A stretch of DNA of 64,000 bases. Source: Alcaligenes pakistanensis (lineage in GTDB: Bacteria; Pseudomonadota; Gammaproteobacteria; Burkholderiales; Burkholderiaceae_B). The notes beneath the pieces are model-generated. The model was given only the letters and a program-made list of their open reading frames with translations, was not told where the DNA came from and ran no database searches. Shown here piece after piece: positions 8,855 to 17,313 of the stretch. The stretch covers positions 40,480-104,479 of the forward strand of contig NZ_BMZN01000002.1 of the NCBI RefSeq assembly GCF_014652815.1, given 5' to 3'. The number at the start of each line of letters is the position of its first letter. Position 1 is the stretch's first letter. The position numbers were made by a program, and so were the translations under genes.

Positions 8855-8868
8855 TATGCACTTGCATA
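8855..8868. promoter_or_regulatory. Palindrome upstream of the opine dehydrogenase operon
   Basis: TATGCA-CT-TGCATA, two perfect 6-bp arms with a 2-bp spacer, about 30 bases before the start codon at 8826. It could be an operator for a dimeric regulator. No other gene uses this intergenic region. Confidence 0.35.
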
Positions 8869-8989
8869 TAAATACAGACTAAAAGATGTTGAGGCCTAAA
8901 ACAAGAGGATGAATGGGGGGAGTTACCCTAGGGCGGGAAAACTTGGATATCGAATGAAACGGCGCAGAATACGCCTAAGAAAAACGCGT

Positions 8990-9769
8990 CTACGTCGCGC
9001 CGTTAGCCAGTTCCAGAGCACGCAGGGTGGCTTGTGCCAACACATGGCCGTGGCCAGCTCCAGGCAAAATATGTAGTTCTGCCTGCATGCCTTGACCTTG
9101 CAGCTGAGCTTGCAGTTTTTGCATGGCTGGCAAGGTAGGCACACCATTTTGACGGCCTTCGGGGCCCGCCGCCTGAGCGCTAAGTGGATACCAGGCCTCT
9201 GATGCACCAGCCAGAATATCCACCTGTACCGGCTTGCCCAACTGTTCCAGCAAAGACCAGATCAGGGGATCGCGCCACCACAAAGAGGGGCTGGCACACA
9301 GGTAATGATGGATGGGCAGGCTGTGCTGGCTAAGTGCATACAGCACGAACAGCCCAGCATAGGAATGACCGTAAAGACTGATGCGCGAATGGGCCAGCGT
9401 GGGCTCCATTCTTTGTGCCACAGCCAGGGCCATACGAACTTGTTCGATCATGGCGGGCGCGCCACCGGCTTGCCATTGCGGCACACGCGGGTCGCTCCAT
9501 AAGCCGCCATCCGGACCGGGGGGGGTGTAGTCCAGGGCGCGATAACGGGTGATCTGATCGCGCTCGCCCTGGTAGCCCAGCGACAGGATGGCGCAGCGTT
9601 CCAGAGCCGGGTGCCCGCTTTCTTCCAGCAGCGGTAAAGTCCACTGACCATCAAGCAGGCACAGCAAAGGCAGGGGGCCTTTTTGGGGCTCCCCGTCGGG
9701 CAGGCGCAGCAGTACGTGATGGGGGTGGCCGCCCGCAGGCGGTAGCTCCAGTGGAATCAGGCGGGACAT
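8990..9769 (-). CDS. Alpha/beta hydrolase, siderophore-esterase-like
   Basis: Predicted cytoplasmic serine esterase of 259 residues with no signal peptide. The nucleophile elbow is GHSYAG (134-139, Ser136), and downstream comes SPSLWW (160-165), a signature of the enterobactin esterase-like group (IroE/BesA). A likely catalytic His lies in GAGHGHV near the C-terminus. It is the last gene of the iron-type ABC operon, 7 bases from the binding-protein stop. The likely role is hydrolysis of an imported ester siderophore to release iron. A similar enzyme is encoded at 12907-13662. Confidence 0.8.
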   Translation of the reverse strand: MSRLIPLELPPAGGHPHHVLLRLPDGEPQKGPLPLLCLLDGQWTLPLLEESGHPALERCAILSLGYQGERDQITRYRALDYTPPGPDGGLWSDPRVPQWQAGGAPAMIEQVRMALAVAQRMEPTLAHSRISLYGHSYAGLFVLYALSQHSLPIHHYLCASPSLWWRDPLIWSLLEQLGKPVQVDILAGASEAWYPLSAQAAGPEGRQNGVPTLPAMQKLQAQLQGQGMQAELHILPGAGHGHVLAQATLRALELANGAT

Positions 9770-9775
9770 GAAGGC

Positions 9776-10909
9776 TTAGGGTGCGGGCTTCAGGTCAATC
9801 ATGTAGGTGCCTTCCATCGGAACCGTCAGAAAGCGCTCGTTCACCTCTTGCAGCGTCTTCAAGGCCGAAACGCCCTGGAAACGATCCGGGTGAATCCAGG
9901 CCGCCAAGGCTTCGATAAAGATCATGTGCAGGGGCGAATCGTTGAAGGCGTGCCAGATGCCGTGGCTATTGCCACTACGCACCGCAGGCAGTGCTTGCAG
10001 GCGGTTGCCGTCAATAATCGCTTGCAGGCTTTCACGGGCCTGTTCCGGCTCCACGCCTGTGCCGATGCGCAGACCGCCGGAAGTGGCACGTTTGCCCGCG
10101 CCCGTGCCAGTGGCTACATACACCACAGGAGCACGCGAATGAATGTACTCAAAGTTCAGCTTGCCGGTAGAGCTTTTCAGAACGTCCGCGCCAATATTGT
10201 GGCCGCCTGCATAGCTGATCATGTCGTTGAAGGTACCTGCGCCGGGGGAGTTGCAGCAATCGGTGCTGCCTGCATGGGCGTGTACAAATACAGGCGGGTG
10301 GTCGGCTTTTGGCAGATCGGCCAGTCGCTGGGCCACGCCTTGCATATGCTCTTCGTAAAACTGGATGAATTCGTCGGTGCGTTTTTGTTCACCCACGGCA
10401 TAACCCAATGCCCGCAGGCTGGGCACGGTGTTTTCCAAGGGGTTCACGAAGAAGTCGATCACGATGACAGGCACTTTGGCCGCTGTCAGACGCTGGATCA
10501 AGGCCGAATCACGTGTGTCCTGGCCGGGTGTCAGGCCCGCAAAGGCAGCCGTCAGCACCACTAGATCGGGGCGCAAGGCCAAAGCCTGTTCCACCGAGAA
10601 GGTATCTGCCGTATGGCGGCCCACAACGGGAATCTTGGCCAGTTGCGGATAGCGCTTCAAGTAGGTTTCGTATTCGTTGGAAAAGGAGGTCTTGAACTCA
10701 TCTGACCAGCCTGCAATCAGGTTGGCCGGTTCGGGGTGAACCAGAGCCAACACCGGAAAGTGGCGCGCCTGGGTCAGCACAATGCGTTTGGCCGGGCCGG
10801 GCAGGGTTACGGTACGACCCATGGCATCGGTAACTTCGATGGGCTGGGCCTGCACGCCCAAAGGCAAGAGCAAGGTCAGCGACAGCAGCAGGTGGCGCAG
10901 GATGTTCAT
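9776..10909 (-). CDS. Iron-siderophore type ABC transporter binding protein
   Basis: Periplasmic type III binding protein of 377 residues. The signal peptide is MNILRHLLLSLTLLLPLGVQAQ and the mature start PIEVTDAMGRTVTLPGPAKR is characteristic of the BtuF/FepB family. The start at 10909 is set by this signal; an in-frame upstream extension of 56 codons has no such features. Glu/Asp-rich docking loops and the central helix are of normal size. It lies between the ATPase and the esterase in the operon and captures a ferric siderophore or related chelate. Confidence 0.87.
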   Translation of the reverse strand: MNILRHLLLSLTLLLPLGVQAQPIEVTDAMGRTVTLPGPAKRIVLTQARHFPVLALVHPEPANLIAGWSDEFKTSFSNEYETYLKRYPQLAKIPVVGRHTADTFSVEQALALRPDLVVLTAAFAGLTPGQDTRDSALIQRLTAAKVPVIVIDFFVNPLENTVPSLRALGYAVGEQKRTDEFIQFYEEHMQGVAQRLADLPKADHPPVFVHAHAGSTDCCNSPGAGTFNDMISYAGGHNIGADVLKSSTGKLNFEYIHSRAPVVYVATGTGAGKRATSGGLRIGTGVEPEQARESLQAIIDGNRLQALPAVRSGNSHGIWHAFNDSPLHMIFIEALAAWIHPDRFQGVSALKTLQEVNERFLTVPMEGTYMIDLKPAP

Positions 10910-10922
10910 GGGTTCTCCGAGG

Positions 10923-11708
10923 TCACAGCACAGGCTCTTGCAGCCCGTCGATAATGATTTGCAAGGTGCCTTGCGAGCAGCTTTCCACGCGGGCGCGCAC
11001 GCCATAGGCTTGGGCCAGCGAGTTGGGGGTAATGACCTTGGCAGGCTCCCCTTGTGCCAGCAGGCCACCGCCTTCAATCATCAGGGCATAGTCGCTGTGG
11101 CGCAGGGCCACATTCAGATCATGCAGGACGATCAGGGTGATCAGATTATTGTCGTGGGTTTCCTGGGCCAGCAAATCCATCACATGAAATTGATAGTTCA
11201 GGTCCAGAGCGGATAAGGGTTCATCCAGCAGCAGCAAGGTAGGCTTGCGGATCAAGGCTTGCGCCAGACCCACCAATTGCTTCTGGCCGCCCGAGAGCTG
11301 ATCCAGGTAATGCATAGACAAGTGTGCAATGCCCAGGCGCTGCAGAATGTGCATGATGTGATCGTGATCCACATCGCGGGCATGGCCACCGGGCGCAGAC
11401 GCATTGGCCGCGACCAGCACGGATTCAAATACACGTAAGTGAACCGAGGCCGGCAAGGACTGGGGCAAGTACACCACTTTTTGCGCCCGCTTCTCGAAGC
11501 TGACGCCGCTAAGTTCCTGACCGTCCAGCAAAATCTTGCCCGTGGTGGGCTTGAGCAGCCCCGCCAAAGACTTGAGCAGGGTGGATTTTCCGCTGCCGTT
11601 GGGACCCAGCAAGGCCACTAGCTGACCGGGTTGCAAAGGCTCTATGGTCAGCTTGGAGAGAATGACGCGTTTACCGTAGGACAGGCTGAGATCGTGGACT
11701 TCAAGCAT
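10923..11708 (-). CDS. Iron-siderophore type ABC transporter ATP-binding protein
   Basis: ATPase of 261 residues of the FecE/FhuC/BtuD group. It carries LLGPNGSGKSTLLKSLAG as Walker A, LSGGQKQLVGLAQAL as signature and LLLLDEPLSALD as Walker B, with the switch in LIVLHDLNVALRHSD. The start ATG is 3 bases past the stop of the permease gene, and the next gene begins 13 bases after its stop. It powers uptake through the FecCD-type permease encoded upstream. Confidence 0.93.
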   Translation of the reverse strand: MLEVHDLSLSYGKRVILSKLTIEPLQPGQLVALLGPNGSGKSTLLKSLAGLLKPTTGKILLDGQELSGVSFEKRAQKVVYLPQSLPASVHLRVFESVLVAANASAPGGHARDVDHDHIMHILQRLGIAHLSMHYLDQLSGGQKQLVGLAQALIRKPTLLLLDEPLSALDLNYQFHVMDLLAQETHDNNLITLIVLHDLNVALRHSDYALMIEGGGLLAQGEPAKVITPNSLAQAYGVRARVESCSQGTLQIIIDGLQEPVL

Positions 11709-11711
11709 GGT

Positions 11712-12764
11712 TCACTTTATTTGACGTCGCAGCACAACGCCCAGGAAGAAGGGCACGCCCACCAGCGAGGTGACAATGCCAACCGGGATGATGATGCCGG
11801 GCACAATGTTTTTCGAGGCAATCGAGGCCAGCGACAGAATCACCCCCCCTACCAAGGCACTGCCGGGTAGGTAGAAACGGTGGTCTTCACCAAACAGGCG
11901 GCGGGCGATGTGCGGGGCAATCAGGCCCACAAAACCGATGGTGCCCACAAAGGACACGGCCAGCGCCGCCAGCAAGCTGATACGCAGCAAGGACACCAGA
12001 CGCAGGCGCGACACATTGATACCGAAGCTGGTGGCCCGGTCTTCGCCCAGGCGTAGCGCGGTCAACTTCCAGGTATCGCGTAAGGACAGCGGCAGGATCA
12101 GTGCAAAGACCCCCAGCATGATGCCCACCTTGCCCCAGGACGAGCGCGACAGGCTGCCCATGGTCCAGAACACCAGCCCTTGCAGGGCTTCAGCGCTGGC
12201 CACAAACTGAACCAGTGACACCAGCGCGTTAAAGGAGAACACCAGCGCAATGCCAAACAGCACCAGGTTGGCGGTGCTCATCGCCCCCCAGCGGGCTACC
12301 GCATCTAGCAGCAAGGCCGAGAGCAGGGCAAACACAAAGGCGTTGGCGGCAATGGTCCAGGCTTGTGGAACGCCGGGAAGGGACAGGTCTAGAACAATGG
12401 CCAAAGACGCGCCAAAGGCCGCTGCCGAGGAAATCCCCAGGGTAAAGGGGCTGGCCAGCGGGTTGTTCAAAATGGTCTGCATTTCTGCACCCGACAGGCC
12501 CAGCGCCAAACCAATGGCCATGGCCATCAGGGCATAGGGCAGGCGGATTTCCCAAACGATGACACGCGTGGTCGGGTCGGACTGCTCGGGGTTGAACAGG
12601 GCGTGGCTCAGTTCTGACAGGCTAAGACCCGAAGGTCCCAACATGAAGTCGGCCATGATGGAGGCCAGAATCACGAGGACCAGGGCACCGACCAAGAGCC
12701 AGCGACGTCTGAGGATGTGTTGATAGTCGACCAGCGCGGGGGCCGGAACAGCAGATGTGGACAT
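11712..12764 (-). CDS. FecCD-family iron-siderophore ABC permease
   Basis: Inner-membrane permease of 350 residues with about ten hydrophobic segments, typical of FecCD. Family motifs include LSLSELSHALFNP, EIRLPYALMAMAIGLALGLSGAEMQTILNNPLASPFTLG (about residues 68-106) and GFVGLIAPHIAR. The start MSTSAVPAPAL at 12764 is chosen because an upstream in-frame extension would overlap the Fur-like site and the promoter. It is the first gene of the operon 12764-8990. No TonB-dependent receptor gene is linked. Confidence 0.92.
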   Translation of the reverse strand: MSTSAVPAPALVDYQHILRRRWLLVGALVLVILASIMADFMLGPSGLSLSELSHALFNPEQSDPTTRVIVWEIRLPYALMAMAIGLALGLSGAEMQTILNNPLASPFTLGISSAAAFGASLAIVLDLSLPGVPQAWTIAANAFVFALLSALLLDAVARWGAMSTANLVLFGIALVFSFNALVSLVQFVASAEALQGLVFWTMGSLSRSSWGKVGIMLGVFALILPLSLRDTWKLTALRLGEDRATSFGINVSRLRLVSLLRISLLAALAVSFVGTIGFVGLIAPHIARRLFGEDHRFYLPGSALVGGVILSLASIASKNIVPGIIIPVGIVTSLVGVPFFLGVVLRRQIK

Positions 12765-12771
12765 TAAGTGT

Positions 12772-12790
12772 CTGAATGATAACCGTTTAC
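12772..12790 (-). promoter_or_regulatory. Possible Fur box of the siderophore ABC operon
   Basis: The segment CTGAATGATAACCGTTTAC matches the 19-base Fur consensus at 12 positions. It lies between the predicted -10 element and the start codon at 12764, a good place for repression. The match is only moderate; the case rests on position and on the iron-uptake genes behind it. Confidence 0.4.
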
Positions 12791-12800
12791 ATAGAAAGAA

Positions 12801-12829
12801 AGTATAGTTCATTGGCTAGGGTCTGTTAA
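12801..12829 (-). promoter_or_regulatory. Sigma-70 promoter of the siderophore ABC operon
   Basis: On the minus strand, -35 TTAACA (12829-12824), a 17-base spacer and -10 TATACT (12806-12801). The start codon is about 40 bases further down, and the possible Fur box lies between them. Confidence 0.65.
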
Positions 12830-12906
12830 CACTAAAAGCAGTCTTAACTGCGCAGGCTTTCGTGTCACCAGGACCTTGGCTTTGGCGTCCTTACCGCGAT
12901 TCTTTT

Positions 12907-13662
12907 ATGCAGCTTGAACATCTGGATTTTCTTTCCCCTTTGGGCCGACAGTATCGTCTGACTTTGGCTTGGCCGCATGCTTTTGCGCCAGCCCAGGGCT
13001 GGCCATTGGTGTGTGTGCTTGATCTACCGCAATTTGAAGCGGTGCTAGCCGCCTGTGAAAAGCAGGCTCCACAAGCCTGTGCCGTGTTGGGCATCGGGTA
13101 TAGCGGGGAGAGCTGGCGCGATCAGGACTTTACGCCTGCGCTAAACGGGGAAGCCGGCCATGCATCGGACTTTCTGGCGATGATGCAAGACGTTTTCTTG
13201 CCCTGGGCTTACGCACAGACTCCCTTGAATCCGCAGCGGCGTTTACTGTGTGGTCACTCACTGGGTGGCTTGTTCGCCTTGCAGCTTTTATATCAGCAGC
13301 CGGAATTGTTTGATGCGCTTGTGGTATCCAGTCCCTCTGTGTGGTGGGGGGACGAGTTTCTGGCTCGATTGCTGGCCCAAGCTCTTCCCAACGCCGCATT
13401 GACGACGCCCGTGCAGTTTTCTGTAGGCGAGTACGAGCAAAGTCTGGGCCCGGCAGAAGAAGTCCTGCCCGAGGACAAACGCGAGCAACGCCGCCTGCGT
13501 TTGCAAGAGCGCCGTATGGTGGACGGCACACGCGAACTGGCTCAGGCGCTGGCCCGGCAACAGGGCGGTGAACCACGTTTTCGTATCGTGCCGGGCTGTA
13601 ATCACAGTCAGTCCGGTTTGGCCGCTTTGCCGCAAGGCTGTTTGGAGTGGTTGGCTGATTAG
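12907..13662 (+). CDS. Alpha/beta hydrolase, siderophore-esterase-like (second copy)
   Basis: Predicted serine esterase of 251 residues, divergent from the siderophore uptake operon. It has GHSLGG (116-121, Ser118) and SPSVWW (142-147), the same spacing as the esterase at 8990-9769, and a likely catalytic His in PGCNHSQ. No signal peptide is seen. The start is uncertain: ATG 12907 or an in-frame GTG at 12862, neither with a strong Shine-Dalgarno; the sequence from 12907 resembles the family start better. It probably cleaves a different intermediate or stereoisomer of the siderophore. Confidence 0.8.
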   Translation: MQLEHLDFLSPLGRQYRLTLAWPHAFAPAQGWPLVCVLDLPQFEAVLAACEKQAPQACAVLGIGYSGESWRDQDFTPALNGEAGHASDFLAMMQDVFLPWAYAQTPLNPQRRLLCGHSLGGLFALQLLYQQPELFDALVVSSPSVWWGDEFLARLLAQALPNAALTTPVQFSVGEYEQSLGPAEEVLPEDKREQRRLRLQERRMVDGTRELAQALARQQGGEPRFRIVPGCNHSQSGLAALPQGCLEWLAD

Positions 13663-13824
13663 TTAGAGCGCGGGCCTTGTTAGAGCATTCTGGTTTCTTG
13701 CCGGTGCCGCTGGTTTATAGCCTTGGACGGAGCGGGATGCTTTATTTCATCCCCGTGTTCGGGCAGACCGGCACGGTTTCTTCTTGCTCTCAAAGACGTG
13801 CAAGACGGTGATTACATGTATCCT

Positions 13825-13853
13825 CTGAACGTCCCGGAGCAGACCCGTATAAT
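13825..13853 (+). promoter_or_regulatory. Likely promoter of the Suv3-type helicase gene
   Basis: A perfect TATAAT at 13848-13853 with a poorer -35 (CTGAAC, 13825-13830) at 17-base spacing, about 75 bases before the helicase ATG. Confidence 0.45.
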
Positions 13854-13927
13854 GCTGCTCACGCTTGCTTGAACCGGCTTTTCTGCCCTTCTTGTTCTCT
13901 TTTTCCCGTATTTCAGGTCCCCGCCCT

Positions 13928-16900
13928 ATGGTTGCGCGTCGCGCTTCGTCTGTTCCCGATTCTTCCGTCCCCACTCAAGCGGGTTTGCTGCTCCATCCCC
14001 AATGGTTGGACTACCCGCGTCTGGAAGGTGTGGCGCGTCAGATTGCCAAGAAGGCACGCTATCAGGACCGGGCCGGAATACGTCGGCTGTGGCTGAAAGC
14101 CTGGCGCTTGCCGCAGGACGCCGCCTTTTTTAATCAGATCATTACTGCCGAGCTGGGTTTGAAGGATGCCGATCAGCGCCTGGAATCCCAAGGGGTGCCC
14201 GAGGTCGTCATTCGTACCTTGCGTCTGCTGTATCAAATGAGTGCAGACAAGCTGGATGCGGATATTTATGAAGTCCTGCGCGAGCAACTGCTTGAACAAC
14301 GGGGCCAATTGGCGGGGGCGATTGCTTCCCAGTCTTTGCCCTTAAGCGAAAATTGGCCCGAAGGCGAGCGCAGTCCGCGTTTGCTGGCCCTGGTCGAGGC
14401 GTGGCAGTCCTTGCCCCTGGCACAGACCTATCTGTGGCAGTTGCAGGCCGAACAGCGCGACCGCGATCAACGTGCCCAGCGTTGGGAACAGGCTCAAAAA
14501 GAGCGCGAACAAGCGCGTCAAAAAGAACAAGGCGATAAGCAGCGCAAGTTTGATCAAGCCCAGGAACGTTTGACGGCCTGGTTGCAGGAACAAGGGTGTG
14601 AGCCCCAGCGCATCACGCTGGAGGCCTTCGAGGGCTTGCAGGCCGGTGAACCCGCCCATTGGTTTATGACGGTGTATGGCCGTAATGCTAGCGCTGCCGT
14701 GCTGACCCAGGAGCTCAAGTTGGACGCCGAGCAACAGGAGTTCTTGTTACAGGCGCAGGCTCAACGTCAGGAGCGGATACGTGAACAGCGCCAGCAACGC
14801 TGGGCCTGGGAGCAGGAGTGCATAGGCTCGGAAGAAACCATGGCCTTGCTGGGTATTACTCGTCAGGAATACGAACTGTGGATGGCCGATCGCCGTTTAC
14901 CCAGCACCAAGCTGGAAGTGCGCGGCGGGGCCGCGGCAGGGCGTGATCGTGTCGCCCACCATCCCGATCTGCTGGCTGCTATAGAGCAAAACCAGATTGA
15001 GCAGTGGCGCGAACAACATGCCAGCAGCTTGAGCGCACGCGACCGCTCGCAGTATCAACGGGCAGCAGACCGCGCTCGCACGCAGTGGCGTCAGCAGCAG
15101 GTGCTGAACCAGATCAAAAAGCAGGAAGAGTGTGATTACGAGATAGACCCGCAAGACCCGCAGCGTCTGTGGTGGCATAAAGATGTGTGGCTGGCCGTGA
15201 ATGTGGCCGTGGCCGGGGAGCGCCAACATTGGCGTGCCAATGTGCGTATGCAGGCGGCTGTGTCGTTGCCGCGTACGGGCTCGGAGCTGGACAGACTGCC
15301 CGCCCGTGTGACGGTGCTGTTTAACACTGCGGCCCAGAATCGTTTATCCCAGCGCCTGGAAGATTCGCTGGATGCTTTTTTGCAGACCCAGCGTCCCTTG
15401 ATTGATGGTGCCTCCTTTCTGGAACTGGCCAAGGCCTTGCGCATGGCGCTGGAAGAAGGCATTGAGCAAAAGGAAATCGAGGCCGGAGATTTTGAAAAAC
15501 GCCTGCTGAATGGGCCGGTGCGCCGCATTTTGGAAAGCGTGGAGCAACAGCGCGCGCAAGATTTAATGCGTTTGGGCGACTTCCCGCAAATCTTCAGTTT
15601 GGCCCGTGGCATACGTCGTCATCTGGTGTTCCGCTTGGGGCCGACCAATTCCGGCAAGACGCACGAGGCTTTGGAAGCCTTGATGGAAGCGCGTTCCGGG
15701 GTTTATTTGGCTCCTTTGCGCTTGCTGGCCATGGAAGTGCGTGACCGCCTGATGAATGCCGGCATTCCCTGCAATCTGGTGACAGGTGAAGAGCGTGTCA
15801 TGGTGCCCGGTGCCCAGCATACCGCCTGCACGGTGGAGATGATGGACCCCACGATGGAAGTACGCGTGGCCGTCCTGGACGAGATTCAAATGCTGCAGGA
15901 CGAGCAGCGAGGTTGGGCCTGGACTGCTGCTTTGGTGGGGGCGCCCGCCCGCACCTTGTTTGTATGTGGCGATGCCTCGGTGCTGCGCCCGTGCGAGCGT
16001 CTGGTGCGTTCCATGGAAGAGACCATGGAGCTGGAGTTTACCGAGCGCAAAACGCCGTTAGAGATCATGCCCTATCCGGTAGATCCGCCCCGCGCCACGG
16101 GCAAGCAAGTGCGTCAGGAGGCGCCTTGGCGGGGCCGTAAAGACCGTCAGCGTGAAGCCCAGGGTGTTGCCAAAGGCGATGCGGTGGTGGCCTTTACGCG
16201 TAAGGATGTGCTGACCTTAAGCGCCCGTTATCGTGCCCAAGGTTGGAAAGTGGCGACGATTTACGGAGCCTTGGCCCCTGAAGTGCGACGTACAGAATCC
16301 GAGCGATTTTCGCAAGGCGAGGCCGATGTACTGGTGGCCACAGACGCCATTGGTATGGGGCTTAACCTGCCGATTCGTCGCGTCCTGTTTTCTACCGTCC
16401 ACAAGTTTGATGGTCGCTCCATGCGGGCCCTGACGGCCACCGAAGTGCGTCAGATTGCGGGCCGGGCCGGCCGTTATGGCTTGTACCCCAAAGGCTATGT
16501 AGGGGCCATGGACAAGCAGGACTTGAACCATGTGCGTACCCAGTTGCAAACCGATGCTGCCAGTGTGGACTTGCGTCTGCCCATTGCGCCCAGCCCGGAG
16601 CATGTACAGGCACTGTCGGCCTTGTTGGACAATAACAATGTAGGTGCCGTGCTGCAGTATTTTGCGCAGAAAGTTGCCTCGGACAGCCCCTTGTTCCAGA
16701 CGGCGGGATTGAAAGACGCTATAGAGCTGGGCTTTTGCGTAGACCGTCTGGCACCGAAGCTGGAGCTGCGCGAGAAGTTCACCTTTGCTTGCGCGCCGGT
16801 GTCAGTGGATAAGGACACTGAGCTGGATTACTTCAAGCGTTGCTTGTCGGCGTATGTGGCGCAGCGTCCCATGGCCTTGCCACCTGCGCCGTCCTGGTTG

Positions 16901-17131
16901 AAATCGGCCAGCCCTTCGCGTCTGGAAGATGCAGAATTGCTTAGCAAGCAGATCAGCCTGTATGCCTGGCTCAGCATGAAGTTTCCGCAAGTATTTGATC
17001 AAGGGCCGTGGTTGCCGGAAGTGCGCTCTCAGGTCAGCCGCTTTATTGAGCGCAGCCTCTTGCATCAAAGCGGTTTTGGCCAGACCAGCCGTGAAGCCTA
17101 TGGCACGCCATCGCCGGGACGTCGTTCTTAA
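13928..17131 (+). CDS. Suv3-type superfamily 2 RNA helicase with long N-terminal extension
   Basis: Protein of 1067 residues. The C-terminal half is strikingly like the mitochondrial helicase SUV3/SUPV3L1: Walker A GPTNSGKT (571-578), GVYLAPLRLLAMEV, LVTGEER, a DEIQ box (651-654), VATDAIGMGLNLPIRRV and QIAGRAGRYG (from 842). The first 570 residues are an extension not found in SUV3, including a Q/E/R-rich probable coiled coil (about 170-215). SUV3 unwinds RNA with 3-to-5 polarity and partners PNPase, so a role in RNA decay is plausible here. The ATG at 13928 is chosen; an in-frame TTG at 13865 would add 21 residues. It is a single-gene unit. Confidence 0.88.
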   Translation: MVARRASSVPDSSVPTQAGLLLHPQWLDYPRLEGVARQIAKKARYQDRAGIRRLWLKAWRLPQDAAFFNQIITAELGLKDADQRLESQGVPEVVIRTLRLLYQMSADKLDADIYEVLREQLLEQRGQLAGAIASQSLPLSENWPEGERSPRLLALVEAWQSLPLAQTYLWQLQAEQRDRDQRAQRWEQAQKEREQARQKEQGDKQRKFDQAQERLTAWLQEQGCEPQRITLEAFEGLQAGEPAHWFMTVYGRNASAAVLTQELKLDAEQQEFLLQAQAQRQERIREQRQQRWAWEQECIGSEETMALLGITRQEYELWMADRRLPSTKLEVRGGAAAGRDRVAHHPDLLAAIEQNQIEQWREQHASSLSARDRSQYQRAADRARTQWRQQQVLNQIKKQEECDYEIDPQDPQRLWWHKDVWLAVNVAVAGERQHWRANVRMQAAVSLPRTGSELDRLPARVTVLFNTAAQNRLSQRLEDSLDAFLQTQRPLIDGASFLELAKALRMALEEGIEQKEIEAGDFEKRLLNGPVRRILESVEQQRAQDLMRLGDFPQIFSLARGIRRHLVFRLGPTNSGKTHEALEALMEARSGVYLAPLRLLAMEVRDRLMNAGIPCNLVTGEERVMVPGAQHTACTVEMMDPTMEVRVAVLDEIQMLQDEQRGWAWTAALVGAPARTLFVCGDASVLRPCERLVRSMEETMELEFTERKTPLEIMPYPVDPPRATGKQVRQEAPWRGRKDRQREAQGVAKGDAVVAFTRKDVLTLSARYRAQGWKVATIYGALAPEVRRTESERFSQGEADVLVATDAIGMGLNLPIRRVLFSTVHKFDGRSMRALTATEVRQIAGRAGRYGLYPKGYVGAMDKQDLNHVRTQLQTDAASVDLRLPIAPSPEHVQALSALLDNNNVGAVLQYFAQKVASDSPLFQTAGLKDAIELGFCVDRLAPKLELREKFTFACAPVSVDKDTELDYFKRCLSAYVAQRPMALPPAPSWLKSASPSRLEDAELLSKQISLYAWLSMKFPQVFDQGPWLPEVRSQVSRFIERSLLHQSGFGQTSREAYGTPSPGRRS

Positions 17132-17219
17132 GTTGTAAGGAAGCGGATACGGAGCGGGGCCGAGCTAGGGTGCAGTGGTTTTGGTTCGACCTTCTATATA
17201 TCGTTTGATACATTATCCC

Positions 17220-17242
17220 CCGTACGGAAAGTGTCCGTACGG
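17220..17242. promoter_or_regulatory. Perfect 9-bp inverted repeat upstream of the MFS gene
   Basis: CCGTACGGA, 5-base loop, TCCGTACGG. It lies about 70 bases before the MFS start codon and 90 bases after the helicase stop, and there is no T-run, so an operator is more likely than a terminator. A smaller hairpin (AGGGG/CCCCT) follows at about 17250-17266. Confidence 0.4.
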
Positions 17243-17313
17243 TCCGGTTAAGGGGTACCATTCCCCTATCCCCGCGCCGATTCTGGCGTCCTCCCTGTTT
17301 TCCAAAGCTATCT

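Noticed and set aside
10910..11077. 56-codon N-terminal extension of the siderophore binding protein
   Set aside because: It lies within the end of the ATPase gene and hides a perfect signal peptide that begins at 10909.
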